From: a virus | DNA: 47,264 bases | Strand: one strand, 5' to 3' | Virus record (IMG/VR): IMGVR_UViG_3300043408_000038 | Location: 1 to 47,264 of that record | Part shown: positions 20,368 to 26,997 of the stretch, piece by piece | How positions within the stretch are numbered: position 1 is the stretch's first letter | Layout of the letters: each line of letters begins with the position of its first letter | The notes under the pieces: generated by a model | What the model was told of the DNA's origin: nothing | What the model saw: the letters and a program-made list of their open reading frames with translations, nothing else | Databases searched by the model: none | Made by a program: the position numbers and the translations under genes

Positions 20368-22449
20368 ATGGTGCAAGGGTATTGTTTCGATATTGAGAGT
20401 GATAATTTCTATCTTCAAAGTAAAAAGATATGGGTAATATGCTTGAAATCCCTTGATGGGACTCGTGAGCTTGATATCTTCCCATTCAGGGAAAGTAAAC
20501 AAGAATCCTATGAAAAGTTCATGGAGTGGCACAACTCTTTCGGTGATGAGCCAATGGTTGTATCATTTAACGGTATTGGTTTTGACCACTGGATGCTTTG
20601 GAAACATCTTGGTATTTCTTTTCATATTGGTAAAAAAGGCAAAGATTGGCTTGATATGAAGCCTTGCCGAATCGTTGATTTGTTTATTTTGTCACAATTC
20701 ATTGAGCCAGATCGTCCACGGCATAGTTTGGCATCCTATGGTGAAGAACTTGGAAATGCAAAAATTGACTTTAATGATTTTTCAAGCTACTCAGAAGACA
20801 TGCTTACATATTGCAGACAAGACGTAAATGTAACTGTGGATGTTTATAAAAACCTAGCAGGTAAGCTGCACAGGATGTATAAATATTTTTACGGAAGCGA
20901 ATATAACGGACAACACAAAGAGCCATTCAAGGCAATTCAAAAGGACTATTATCTTTATGCTGCTCAAGCGTTTACTGGTATTAAGTTTGATAAAGTAGCT
21001 GCTGAAAAACTCGTACAAGAGATTGACATAGAGATGGTGGAACTTGAAGAAGAAGTATTACCGCAACTCCCACCCAGGAAGCTAAAAGAGGGAGAGAAGA
21101 AGTTTTATTCAATGCCAGCAAAACCTTTTAAAAAGTCAGGTGAACTTAGTTCAAGTATGCTTTCATGGATTGAGAAGCACCAAGCAGAGCTTGTTGAAGG
21201 CTCGGTTAAAGCCTATGGCAAAATTTATGAAATAATAGCAAATCAGTTACTTGACATTGAATTACCTATGGAAATTAAAGATGGTGATGACATAAAAGAC
21301 TGGCTGATTTCCCGAGGTTGGGAGCCGACTTTTTGGAACTTCAAACGTGACCCAGAGACTAATAAACCAATGCGAGACACAAAAGGCGAGGTTATTACAA
21401 CTACACCAAAACTACAAGAGATGGGTAAGATTTGCCCAAACCTTTTGAAAATTGATGGGGAACTTCCTAAAAAGATTGTGAAGTTTCTGTCTCTTAGGAA
21501 TCGTAAATCTGTTGTATCTGGTTGGCTTGAACATTGGCGCCTGCAATTTGATGGTCGGCTCCCTGCCGAGATTACAGGGTACACACCAACATTTCGTGTT
21601 AAGCATAGCTGCATTGTTAACTTACCAAAAGCCTCACCAGAGGTTTTGAAAGGTTACGAGGTTCGCTCTTTGTTTGTAAGCGATGATGCTATGAAGTATG
21701 TATCAGCAGATGCCGCTGCTCTTGAAAACAGAACTGTAGCGAACTACACCTATGAGTTTGATAATGGAGCATTTGCTGATCTTGTTCTTAATGGAGATTC
21801 GCATTCTTACAATGCAAAGATTTTCTTCCCTGAGCAAACAAAAGACTTTGACCCAAGTAGTGCAGATTTCAATAAAGATGACCAAAAATTTAAGCCATAT
21901 CGTAATAAAGCCAAGACAGGTGCCTACAGTTTGGCATACGGTTCTTCTGTGAAGAAGTTTACAAAGTCACTTGGATTATCTGAAGCCGATGGACAGAAAG
22001 CCTACGAAGGTTATTGGGAGGCTAATAAAGGGCTAAAATTGTTTAAAGAATCTGTTGAAAAAGAGTGGCAAGTCAGAGGTGCAAAGAAATACATCAAGGC
22101 AAAGGATGGCAAAATACTGACTGCAAGATCAAAGCATTTGCTTGTAAACTTATCCGGCCAATCTCTTGGTGCTACAGTTATTACTTACGCTGCCTGTCTG
22201 CTTGATAATAAACTTGGCTGGATGAATATTGACGAACTCGGTAGACCTTACTATGAGTACAAAGGTTGCACTGTACAGCGCCTAGCGGCTTTTCATGACC
22301 AGATTGATATGCAGACAGACCCTGAAGTTGCAAATGAGATTGGACAAGCTATTGTTGACGCAATAAAGAAGGCCGGGGTTCTCCTGGGCATGCAAGTGGC
22401 ATTAGATGGTGAATTTAAAGTTGGAAATAATGCAGCAGAGATTCACTAA
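20368..22449 (+). CDS. family A DNA polymerase with 3'-5' exonuclease (T7 gp5-like)
   Basis: 693 aa; AAAGGA SD. Proofreading domain: ExoI GYCFDIES (Asp8, Glu10), ExoII VSFNGIGFDHWML (Asn68, Asp73), ExoIII YCRQDVNVTVDVY. Polymerase motif A YVSADAAALENRTVANYT (catalytic Asp), motif B FKPYRNKAKTGAYSLAYGSS, motif C AAFHDQIDMQTD. Motif C reads HDQ (643-645), where T7 and Pol I have HDE. The length matches T7 gp5 (704 aa). It works with the upstream helicase and downstream SSB; no dedicated processivity factor is visible in the window. Confidence 0.93.
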   Translation: MVQGYCFDIESDNFYLQSKKIWVICLKSLDGTRELDIFPFRESKQESYEKFMEWHNSFGDEPMVVSFNGIGFDHWMLWKHLGISFHIGKKGKDWLDMKPCRIVDLFILSQFIEPDRPRHSLASYGEELGNAKIDFNDFSSYSEDMLTYCRQDVNVTVDVYKNLAGKLHRMYKYFYGSEYNGQHKEPFKAIQKDYYLYAAQAFTGIKFDKVAAEKLVQEIDIEMVELEEEVLPQLPPRKLKEGEKKFYSMPAKPFKKSGELSSSMLSWIEKHQAELVEGSVKAYGKIYEIIANQLLDIELPMEIKDGDDIKDWLISRGWEPTFWNFKRDPETNKPMRDTKGEVITTTPKLQEMGKICPNLLKIDGELPKKIVKFLSLRNRKSVVSGWLEHWRLQFDGRLPAEITGYTPTFRVKHSCIVNLPKASPEVLKGYEVRSLFVSDDAMKYVSADAAALENRTVANYTYEFDNGAFADLVLNGDSHSYNAKIFFPEQTKDFDPSSADFNKDDQKFKPYRNKAKTGAYSLAYGSSVKKFTKSLGLSEADGQKAYEGYWEANKGLKLFKESVEKEWQVRGAKKYIKAKDGKILTARSKHLLVNLSGQSLGATVITYAACLLDNKLGWMNIDELGRPYYEYKGCTVQRLAAFHDQIDMQTDPEVANEIGQAIVDAIKKAGVLLGMQVALDGEFKVGNNAAEIH

Positions 22450-22468
22450 GTATTGAAAGGCTCATAGT

Positions 22469-22666
22469 ATGAGTTGGAGTGCATTACCTTGGTGGGTGTA
22501 TGAATGCGAGAGCGAGCGTTGTATTGCTATGCAGTCTTGCGCTTTTCCTGAAGAATTTTATTCAGGTACTCTGAAAACCTTACCAATGCATGTTATACTA
22601 ATGCACCCAGCTACATTCAGTAGCTACAAACCAAACGGTTGGAACTACGAAGGAGATTATTCATGA
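22469..22666 (+). CDS. hypothetical Trp/Cys-rich protein (65 aa)
   Basis: MSWSALPWWVYECESERCIA, then MQSCAFPEEFYSGTLKTLPM. Three Cys may bind metal or form disulfides. GAAAGG SD, short distance after the polymerase. Contains the extended -10 TGT TATACT (22594-22599) that may serve the next gene. No family recognised. Confidence 0.6.
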   Translation: MSWSALPWWVYECESERCIAMQSCAFPEEFYSGTLKTLPMHVILMHPATFSSYKPNGWNYEGDYS

Positions 22667-22857
22667 GTCACCCTAACTTCAATTATCACTACTCTCAAGA
22701 ATTCAAATGCTTGATTCAGACAGATGCTGAAGGTAAAGTTGTGATGGCAATGTACATGCCTGCTGAAGACTTGGAGAAAGTATCTTTCCTTGCTTGGGTG
22801 CAATCAGCAGAAAATAATTTTGAGAATCTTGTAAAAGATGAAGAGATGGTGGTATAA
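22663..22857 (+). CDS. hypothetical acidic protein (64 aa)
   Basis: Start MSHPNFNYHYSQEFKCLIQT is set by GAAGGAG and ATGA overlap with the previous stop. The rest is VVMAMYMPAEDLEKVSFLAW and ends VKDEEMVV. Its stop codon lies within the TATAAT box of the following ncRNA promoter. Confidence 0.65.
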   Translation: MSHPNFNYHYSQEFKCLIQTDAEGKVVMAMYMPAEDLEKVSFLAWVQSAENNFENLVKDEEMVV

Positions 22858-22858
22858 T
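22850..22858 (+). promoter_or_regulatory. extended -10 promoter (TGG TATAAT) for the tRNA/ncRNA block
   Basis: TGGTATAAT overlaps the stop codon of the 22663-22857 gene. Transcription would begin near 22865, ahead of the tRNA and structured region. Confidence 0.6.
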
Positions 22859-22956
22859 GCAAACATAGAGGCAGTGTAATACGCGGCAACTCAGTACTGA
22901 GATTGAGTGCCAATCAGGTGCAAAGCCTGTCCATTTGTATTCTAAGTGCATTTAGT

Positions 22957-23029
22957 CCGCGCATGGTGAAAATGGAGATCACACAAATCTTCTAAATTTG
23001 GAGTCCTTGTTCGATTCAAGGTGTGCGGA
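22957..23029 (+). tRNA. tRNA-Arg (anticodon UCU)
   Basis: Full cloverleaf by eye. Acceptor CCGCGCA pairs TGTGCGG (one G-U). D-stem GTGA/TCAC with loop AAATGGAGA. Anticodon stem CAAAT/ATTTG, loop CTTCTAA with anticodon TCT. Four-nt variable loop GAGT. T-stem CCTTG/CAAGG with loop TTCGATT. Discriminator A; the 3' CCA is not encoded. Three more pairs (AGT...ACT) continue the acceptor stem into the precursor. It would read AGA codons, which are rare in many proteobacteria. Confidence 0.88.
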
Positions 23030-23273
23030 CTAAGTACATTTTAATTCAGCTTAATGGGTTGCCCTAAGTGCGTAGCGCGAGGGAAGGTCTGGTAAACTAC
23101 ATGCCGTTGCACTCATAGTGCAGAGGGGCGGTAGACAGGCGGCAGCAACGCTGTAGTATCCTACGCAGCAGCTTGTTTACAGCGAGGCGTTTGTCTGAAG
23201 GTGCTTCTGTAATAGCACTCAAGAACTAACCTGTTGCATCGTGAGAGCAACGCCGGATTCTAGTAACCGGCAA

Positions 23274-23357
23274 CTATATTGAAATACTCTATAAAACATC
23301 GTCAAGGTTAGGGTTGCTCCAGTTCTAGATAAAAACCTCTAGAGTATTTCAATATGG
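23274..23357 (+). repeat. long hairpin A of the ncRNA block
   Basis: ATATTGAAATACTCTA (23276-23291) pairs perfectly with TAGAGTATTTCAATAT (23340-23355); two more pairs extend it outward. The 48-nt apical part differs from hairpin B. The 3' arm plus GGTAAAT is shared with hairpin B. Confidence 0.85.
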
Positions 23358-23424
23358 TAAATTTATCAAGATGTACTACCAGATTTATTTTAGTAGTACA
23401 GCTAAAAGTAAGTAAGATTTGTGT

Positions 23425-23430
23425 TATAAT
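23425..23430 (+). promoter_or_regulatory. extended -10 promoter (TGT TATAAT) inside the ncRNA block
   Basis: ATTTGTGTTATAATAAG. A start near 23437 coincides with the first base of the closing stem of the multibranch domain, suggesting a separate transcript. Confidence 0.65.
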
Positions 23431-23436
23431 AAGTTT

Positions 23437-23580
23437 GTCCCGCCATGCTTGTTACTCCAATCCCTAGGAGCCAGCAGCACACTTCGGTGAACCGCACTCA
23501 CAGCGGTTGGTTAAAATAGAGTAACGAGTTGCGCCGTTACCTACGGATTTCTAGCATGCGGGATGTCTCCCAAGTTCACC
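23437..23580 (+). ncRNA. compact multibranch RNA domain with alternative pairings
   Basis: The closing stem is GTCCCGC-(C)-ATGCT (23437-23449) with AGCATGCGGGAT (23553-23564). Inside are hairpins CTCC/GGAG (23455-23470), CAC-TTCG-GTG (23480-23489), AACCGC/GCGGTT (23490-23508) and GTAACG/CGTTAC (23521-23540). GTTACTC (23451-23457) can instead pair with GAGTAAC (23519-23525), competing with two of these hairpins. GGTGAAC (23486-23492) can pair with GTTCACC (23574-23580) as a pseudoknot. Consistent with a folded regulatory or scaffold RNA. Confidence 0.55.
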
Positions 23581-23649
23581 GGAACAACATAAATTTATTT
23601 TATGCCGAGATTCAAAGACTATGGAACCCAGCTTTAGGGAGTTGGGTTA

Positions 23650-23738
23650 CATATTGAAATGCACTAGATTTCTTTTATACTGTGCTGGACGTACTAAGCC
23701 ACAGGCGGTATAGATTCCTTTTAGTGTATTTCAATATG
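23650..23738 (+). repeat. long hairpin B of the ncRNA block
   Basis: ATATTGAAATGCACTA (23651-23666) pairs with TAGTGTATTTCAATAT (23722-23737). The stem is that of hairpin A, with T-A replaced by A-T and one G-U instead of A-U. This is base-pair-preserving change between two copies. The loop holds TATAC...GTATA and TGTG...CACA complementarity. It ends about 65 nt before the SSB start codon. Confidence 0.85.
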
Positions 23739-23804
23739 GTAAATCAAGTCTTGTTGGAGACTTTAATAACCAACAAATGTTTAACTCAAGAAAGGAAATT
23801 GAAT

Positions 23805-24416
23805 ATGAAAACTCTTAAAGGTACTTTGGTTTATGTAATGCTGGATAAGCCTCGTAACTGCTACGACGAAGCCAAGGGGCAAGAGTGGAAATGCGGTATT
23901 GTAGTGGATGAAGACACAGCAGATACTTTTGCTGAGATTTATCCAAAGCAAGCTGCTAAGAAAGTTAAAACAGCAGACTTTGAAGAAACTTACAAGTGCA
24001 AGCCTCCAGAGGGAGCAGGTAAGAACGTTTATGTGATTACCTTGCGTAAGAATACAAAGTTGGCTAATGGAGAACCGATTCCAGATAAGTACAAGCCACG
24101 AGTGTTCCAGCGTAAAGGTGGTGCATTGGTTGACATTACAGCCACATCACTACCTGCTAATGGTTCAACTGGAGAAATCAGTATCGACAGATACGACGGG
24201 AAACTCGGTGCTGTAGCTCGATTGAAAAACGTACTAGTAACTGACCTGATTGAATTTGAACGCAGTAATTCAGCTTCTTACGAATCAGGGGATGAATTCG
24301 CAGACGATGGCTCCGGTGGTTCTGTTAAAGTTCCAGCCAAGGCTGTAGCTGCTGCAAGCAAGTCCAAGAAAGCTGTCCCTGCTTTGGATGAAGATGATGG
24401 CGATTCACCATTCTGA
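23805..24416 (+). CDS. T7 gp2.5-like single-stranded DNA-binding protein
   Basis: 203 aa from the ATG that follows AAAGGAAATTGAAT; the longer reading would start inside hairpin B. The OB-fold region has strands at TLVYVMLDKPRNCY, KCGIVVDEDTADTF and NVYVITLRKNTKL, then YKPRVFQRKGGALVDI and GEISIDRYDGKLGA. A flexible Ala/Lys-rich linker leads to an acidic tail ending LDEDDGDSPF. The terminal aromatic after Asp/Glu matches the gp2.5/SSB docking tails that contact polymerase and helicase. Its 5' leader is the structured RNA block. Confidence 0.85.
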   Translation: MKTLKGTLVYVMLDKPRNCYDEAKGQEWKCGIVVDEDTADTFAEIYPKQAAKKVKTADFEETYKCKPPEGAGKNVYVITLRKNTKLANGEPIPDKYKPRVFQRKGGALVDITATSLPANGSTGEISIDRYDGKLGAVARLKNVLVTDLIEFERSNSASYESGDEFADDGSGGSVKVPAKAVAAASKSKKAVPALDEDDGDSPF

Positions 24417-24429
24417 TCTTAAGGACTAA

Positions 24430-24590
24430 ACATACGTTGCAAACTGTAGGTACTTGTCAATAGTTACTTATAGTTTGCAACTAACCACAAAGTTGCAATA
24501 TGTGACACCTAATGATAAGTAACGAAAATGCACTACAAAACGCATTACAAGACGCATTACTTATTTACAAGTGATGCATATTTGCAACAA
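24430..24590. repeat. TTGCAA repeat cluster and nested inverted repeats
   Basis: Four TTGCAA copies: GTTGCAAACT (24436-24445), its inverted copy AGTTTGCAAC (24472-24481), AGTTGCAA (24491-24498) and TTTGCAAC (24581-24588). GTTACTTAT (24463-24471) is inverted as ATAAGTAAC (24515-24523). CGCATTAC occurs twice, 12 bp apart (24541, 24553). No ORF. It could be an iteron-like origin, an operator or a folded leader. Confidence 0.6.
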
Positions 24591-24603
24591 CTAGAAAGGA
24601 ACT

Positions 24604-24816
24604 ATGAATAAAACTCTTGAAGCTATTGGTCTGATTGGTTTGATTATTATTGCTTTTGTATTGCTGATTGCTTTGCCTTTTGCTAACATCTGGGCATTGA
24701 ATACTCTCTTTGTTGCTCTTGCTATTCCATACAACTTTTGGACATGGCTGGCATCTGCTTATCTTGGTATGCAATTCTTCGGTTCTACCGTAACATCAAA
24801 ATTTAATAAAGGTTAA
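24604..24816 (+). CDS. small membrane protein with two helices (70 aa)
   Basis: Hydrophobic segments LIGLIIIAFVLLIALPFANI (about 11-30) and LFVALAIPYNFWTWLASAYL (about 36-55), then SKFNKG. GAAAGGA SD. The gene follows the repeat cluster. Function unknown; an inner-membrane location is likely. Confidence 0.65.
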   Translation: MNKTLEAIGLIGLIIIAFVLLIALPFANIWALNTLFVALAIPYNFWTWLASAYLGMQFFGSTVTSKFNKG

Positions 24817-24820
24817 TCAA

Positions 24821-25039
24821 ATGCAAGCAAAAGAATTTATCAGTAAGGCAGTAAAAATCCTGACAGAAATCGAAGGTCTGAAAGAAGTTCTGAAGGAACT
24901 CAAAGCTGATGCAAAAGAATCAGAACTTGATGTAGCAACCCTGAGCGCAGTTGCTAATGCAATCGTTCAAGATAAGTGCGATGAGGTGATTGAGAAATCA
25001 GAAGCTGTTATTGAAGCGATTAACCTAGCACGAAGTTGA
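24821..25039 (+). CDS. helical hypothetical protein (72 aa)
   Basis: MQAKEFISKAVKILTEIEGL, KEVLKELKADAKESELDVAT, VIEKSEAVIEAINL: almost entirely amphipathic helix with heptad-like spacing. AAAGG SD. The last gene before two tandem terminators. Confidence 0.65.
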   Translation: MQAKEFISKAVKILTEIEGLKEVLKELKADAKESELDVATLSAVANAIVQDKCDEVIEKSEAVIEAINLARS

Positions 25040-25064
25040 TAGCTGGTACTTAGTATTAGAAACA

Positions 25065-25094
25065 AGCCCGAGGTCACAAGCCTTGGGCTTTTTG
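25065..25094 (+). terminator. Rho-independent terminator 1
   Basis: AGCCCGAGG-TCACAAG-CCTTGGGCT (9 bp, one G-U) followed by TTTTTG. Confidence 0.85.
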
Positions 25095-25099
25095 TTTAG

Positions 25100-25133
25100 A
25101 AAGGCTTGGCTTGAATTTAGTCAAGCCTTTTTG
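25100..25133 (+). terminator. Rho-independent terminator 2 (tandem)
   Basis: AAAGGCTTG and CAAGCCTTT (9 bp) around a 13-nt loop, then TTTTTG; an alternative GGCTTGA/TCAAGCC stem is possible. Together with the first it insulates the SSB unit from the exonuclease unit. Confidence 0.8.
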
Positions 25134-25146
25134 TTTAGGAGGGTGA

Positions 25147-26112
25147 ATGTCAAAAAGGATATTACTGTTAGATGGTGACTCAATTGCCTATAAATGCGCT
25201 GCTGCGGGAGAGAAGCGTTCTATCAGGGTAAAACATGCACCTACAGGTAGAGAAAAAATCTTCAAGCATAGAACTGAATTTAAACAAAGCATGTTTGAAA
25301 GAGGTAAAGAGATTACAGATGAATACACGATTGAAGACTGTCAAGAGCCTGAACCGATTGCTTTTGTCTTAAATACAATTAAGAATCACATAGAGAGAAT
25401 TGCTGACGAAGTGCAACCTGACAAAATAGAAATATTTGCCGGTGAGCAATTCAATTTTAGATTGGACTTACCTCTACCAAAAAAGTACAAAGGGCAACGT
25501 CAGAACACTATACGACCCGTTCATCTGAAAGAAGCAAAAAGTTACTTACAGAATAAATACAAAGCCAAGGAAGCAATCGGTAAAGAAGTGGATGATGCCC
25601 AAACTATTGCAGCCTATGACGCACTGAGAGCGGGTAAAGACCCAATAATGTACTTCTATGAAAAAGACCAATTCCAGATGGACGGTATTACACTGCTATT
25701 TGATAATGCAGAGTTTGAGTACAAGTTAGTACCTAGTCTTGGTCATTTGTATATTGATGGTGCTGCTGTAAAAGGTTTAGGGTTAAAATTCCTTGCTTAC
25801 CAATGGATTTGTTCTGACCCAGTTGATAACTACTGCGCTTATGACTTAAGTGAATTTAAGTTTGGTTCCAAGTCAGCGTACAAAGTGCTTGTAGATTGCA
25901 AATCAGAAAAAGAAGTCTTAGAAGTAGTTGTTGAGCAATTCAAAAAGTTTTATCCAAAGCCATTTGAATACACAGCATGGGATGGTCGTGTTTGTCAATC
26001 GGACTGGGAAAATATGATGAGACTTTACTACAAGGCTTGTAGAATGATGAGGTCTGAGAATGACTCTTTGAATCCTGAAGAACTGTTTACAAAATATGGA
26101 GTACAACTATGA
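25147..26112 (+). CDS. T7 gp6-like 5'-3' exonuclease / flap nuclease
   Basis: 321 aa; AGGAGGG SD. FEN-type fold: LLLDGDSIAYKCAAA (first metal-binding Asp), KIEIFAGEQFNFR, KEVDDAQTIAAYDALRAGK (DD motif), FYEKDQFQMDG, and a DPVDNYCAYDL segment comparable to the GDxxDN helix-hairpin of the family. It removes primers and degrades host DNA in T7-type phages. The gene sits right after the two terminators, so its own promoter must lie close by or it depends on readthrough. Confidence 0.8.
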   Translation: MSKRILLLDGDSIAYKCAAAGEKRSIRVKHAPTGREKIFKHRTEFKQSMFERGKEITDEYTIEDCQEPEPIAFVLNTIKNHIERIADEVQPDKIEIFAGEQFNFRLDLPLPKKYKGQRQNTIRPVHLKEAKSYLQNKYKAKEAIGKEVDDAQTIAAYDALRAGKDPIMYFYEKDQFQMDGITLLFDNAEFEYKLVPSLGHLYIDGAAVKGLGLKFLAYQWICSDPVDNYCAYDLSEFKFGSKSAYKVLVDCKSEKEVLEVVVEQFKKFYPKPFEYTAWDGRVCQSDWENMMRLYYKACRMMRSENDSLNPEELFTKYGVQL

Positions 26113-26474
26113 AACTATACATTGCAGTCCTTGACGACTTCCCTGACTTTATGACACCTACGTTGGTGGCTCATTCAATGCTCGGTGCGCACCTTCAGTT
26201 TGCTCGTGAATATATTGCAACAGAGGATTCAGATGCTTATACTCATGCACCTTGGAAGACATACCTAGATTGGCTTGAGAACTCATTCAAGAAGTGCGTA
26301 GTCAGGGTCAGTCAAAAAGAGTTTGACAAGATTGCTGCACTACCTCGTGTTTATCTTGGACATGAAAACAATACACTTGAAGGTAAGAAATCCTGTGCTG
26401 TTATCTGTCCATACCCTGATGATGAACCATTACCTAATGTCTTAAAGTTTGCTAAACTATGGAAACCAAAATGA
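26109..26474 (+). CDS. hypothetical protein (121 aa)
   Basis: MKLYIAVLDDFPDFMTPTLV, then AHSMLGAHLQFAREYIATED, SFKKCVVRVSQKEFDKIAAL. The YIAVxDDxPxxxxPxLVAHSxL pattern is recognisable from other phages, where function is also unknown. ATGA overlap with the exonuclease stop implies coupled translation. Confidence 0.7.
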   Translation: MKLYIAVLDDFPDFMTPTLVAHSMLGAHLQFAREYIATEDSDAYTHAPWKTYLDWLENSFKKCVVRVSQKEFDKIAALPRVYLGHENNTLEGKKSCAVICPYPDDEPLPNVLKFAKLWKPK

Positions 26475-26490
26475 AATTCACCTTCAAGCC

Positions 26491-26997
26491 ATGACCATTG
26501 ATTTATACACCCCAGCAGACGTATCAAAAGAGCGTCAGAGGCTTTATTTGCAGCAGAAGGGTGTAGACCCTATCCTTCAAGAAAAACTGCTCATAAGCGA
26601 TTCTGTGTGCGATCATGACCATATTACGCAGCATTGTAGAGCAGCACTACACAGACAGAGTAATGCTTTTGAAGGGTTGGTCTTCAATGCTTACAGGCGT
26701 TGTTTGCAATGGGTTACGGACAAACCACTCCCTGACCTTTTAAGAAACCTAGCTGACTATCTTGAACAAGACTATACTGATAATGCAATTCACACTGGAT
26801 GGATAAAGAGAGTATCTACAGATTTCAACACCCTCAAATCCTCTCAGCAAGATGAACTACTTGTTGCTCTGGGACAACAGAAAGGTAAGAACTTGGTTGA
26901 AAGAAAGAAACTTTTTCTCAAAGCAATCAAGACAAAGCAGTTTGGTTATGCTACAATACGCAGCATGATAAACAACTTGAAAGGAACTAACAAATGA
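26491..26997 (+). CDS. endonuclease VII-like Holliday-junction resolvase
   Basis: About 168 aa from ATG 26491; a TTG at 26449 is an alternative and the SD is weak for both. VCDHDHITQHCRAALHRQSN carries the DHDH-x-C-RA/G-L catalytic region, followed by FEGLVFNAYRR. The C-terminal dimer region, DYLEQDYTDNAIHTGWIKRV and DFNTLKSSQQDELLVALG, closely parallels T4 gp49. The zinc cysteine pairs of T4 endonuclease VII are not all present. It probably resolves branched DNA before packaging, replacing T7 gp3. Confidence 0.78.
   Translation: MTIDLYTPADVSKERQRLYLQQKGVDPILQEKLLISDSVCDHDHITQHCRAALHRQSNAFEGLVFNAYRRCLQWVTDKPLPDLLRNLADYLEQDYTDNAIHTGWIKRVSTDFNTLKSSQQDELLVALGQQKGKNLVERKKLFLKAIKTKQFGYATIRSMINNLKGTNK
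26952..26957 (+). promoter_or_regulatory. extended -10 promoter (TGC TACAAT)
   Basis: GGTTATGCTACAATACG within the 3' end of the resolvase gene, 37 nt before the next ATG. Confidence 0.45.

Larger units (their letters stand above)
22862..23800 (+). ncRNA. candidate large ornate structured RNA containing a tRNA
   Basis: About 0.9 kb lacks any credible gene but is packed with complementary segments. These include hairpins at 23108-23122 (TGCACT), 23201-23218 (GTGCT), 23233-23251 (GTTGC), 23252-23271 (GCCGG) and 23372-23400 (TGTACTAC, 8 bp). Long-range pairs are TGCGTAG 23069-23075 with CTACGCA 23161-23167, and GTAAAC 23092-23097 with GTTTAC 23175-23180. Two long hairpins (23274-23357 and 23650-23738) share the same stem. 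A multibranch domain lies at 23437-23580. A tRNA within or at the 5' end recalls GOLLD and ROOL RNAs of phages; no family match can be confirmed by eye. Boundaries are approximate, and more than one transcript is possible. Confidence 0.6.

Noticed and set aside
21243-21614. 123-codon minus-strand frame inside the polymerase gene
   Set aside because: No SD; polymerase motifs on the plus strand account for the region.
22853-22946. Second tRNA upstream of tRNA-Arg
   Set aside because: ATGCAAA and TTTGTAT could pair as an acceptor, and CAGG-TGCAAAG-CCTG resembles a T-arm. The arms are not contiguous, the length is wrong, and no anticodon arm can be drawn. CTCAGTACTGAG makes a separate hairpin.
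22957-23029. tRNA as a prophage attachment site
   Set aside because: No integrase, excisionase or repressor in the window and no second partial tRNA copy was seen.
23030-23800. Group I or group II intron in the gene-free block
   Set aside because: No intron-encoded ORF, and the flanking SSB and small gene are intact; I could not find a convincing P/Q/R/S core or domain V by eye.
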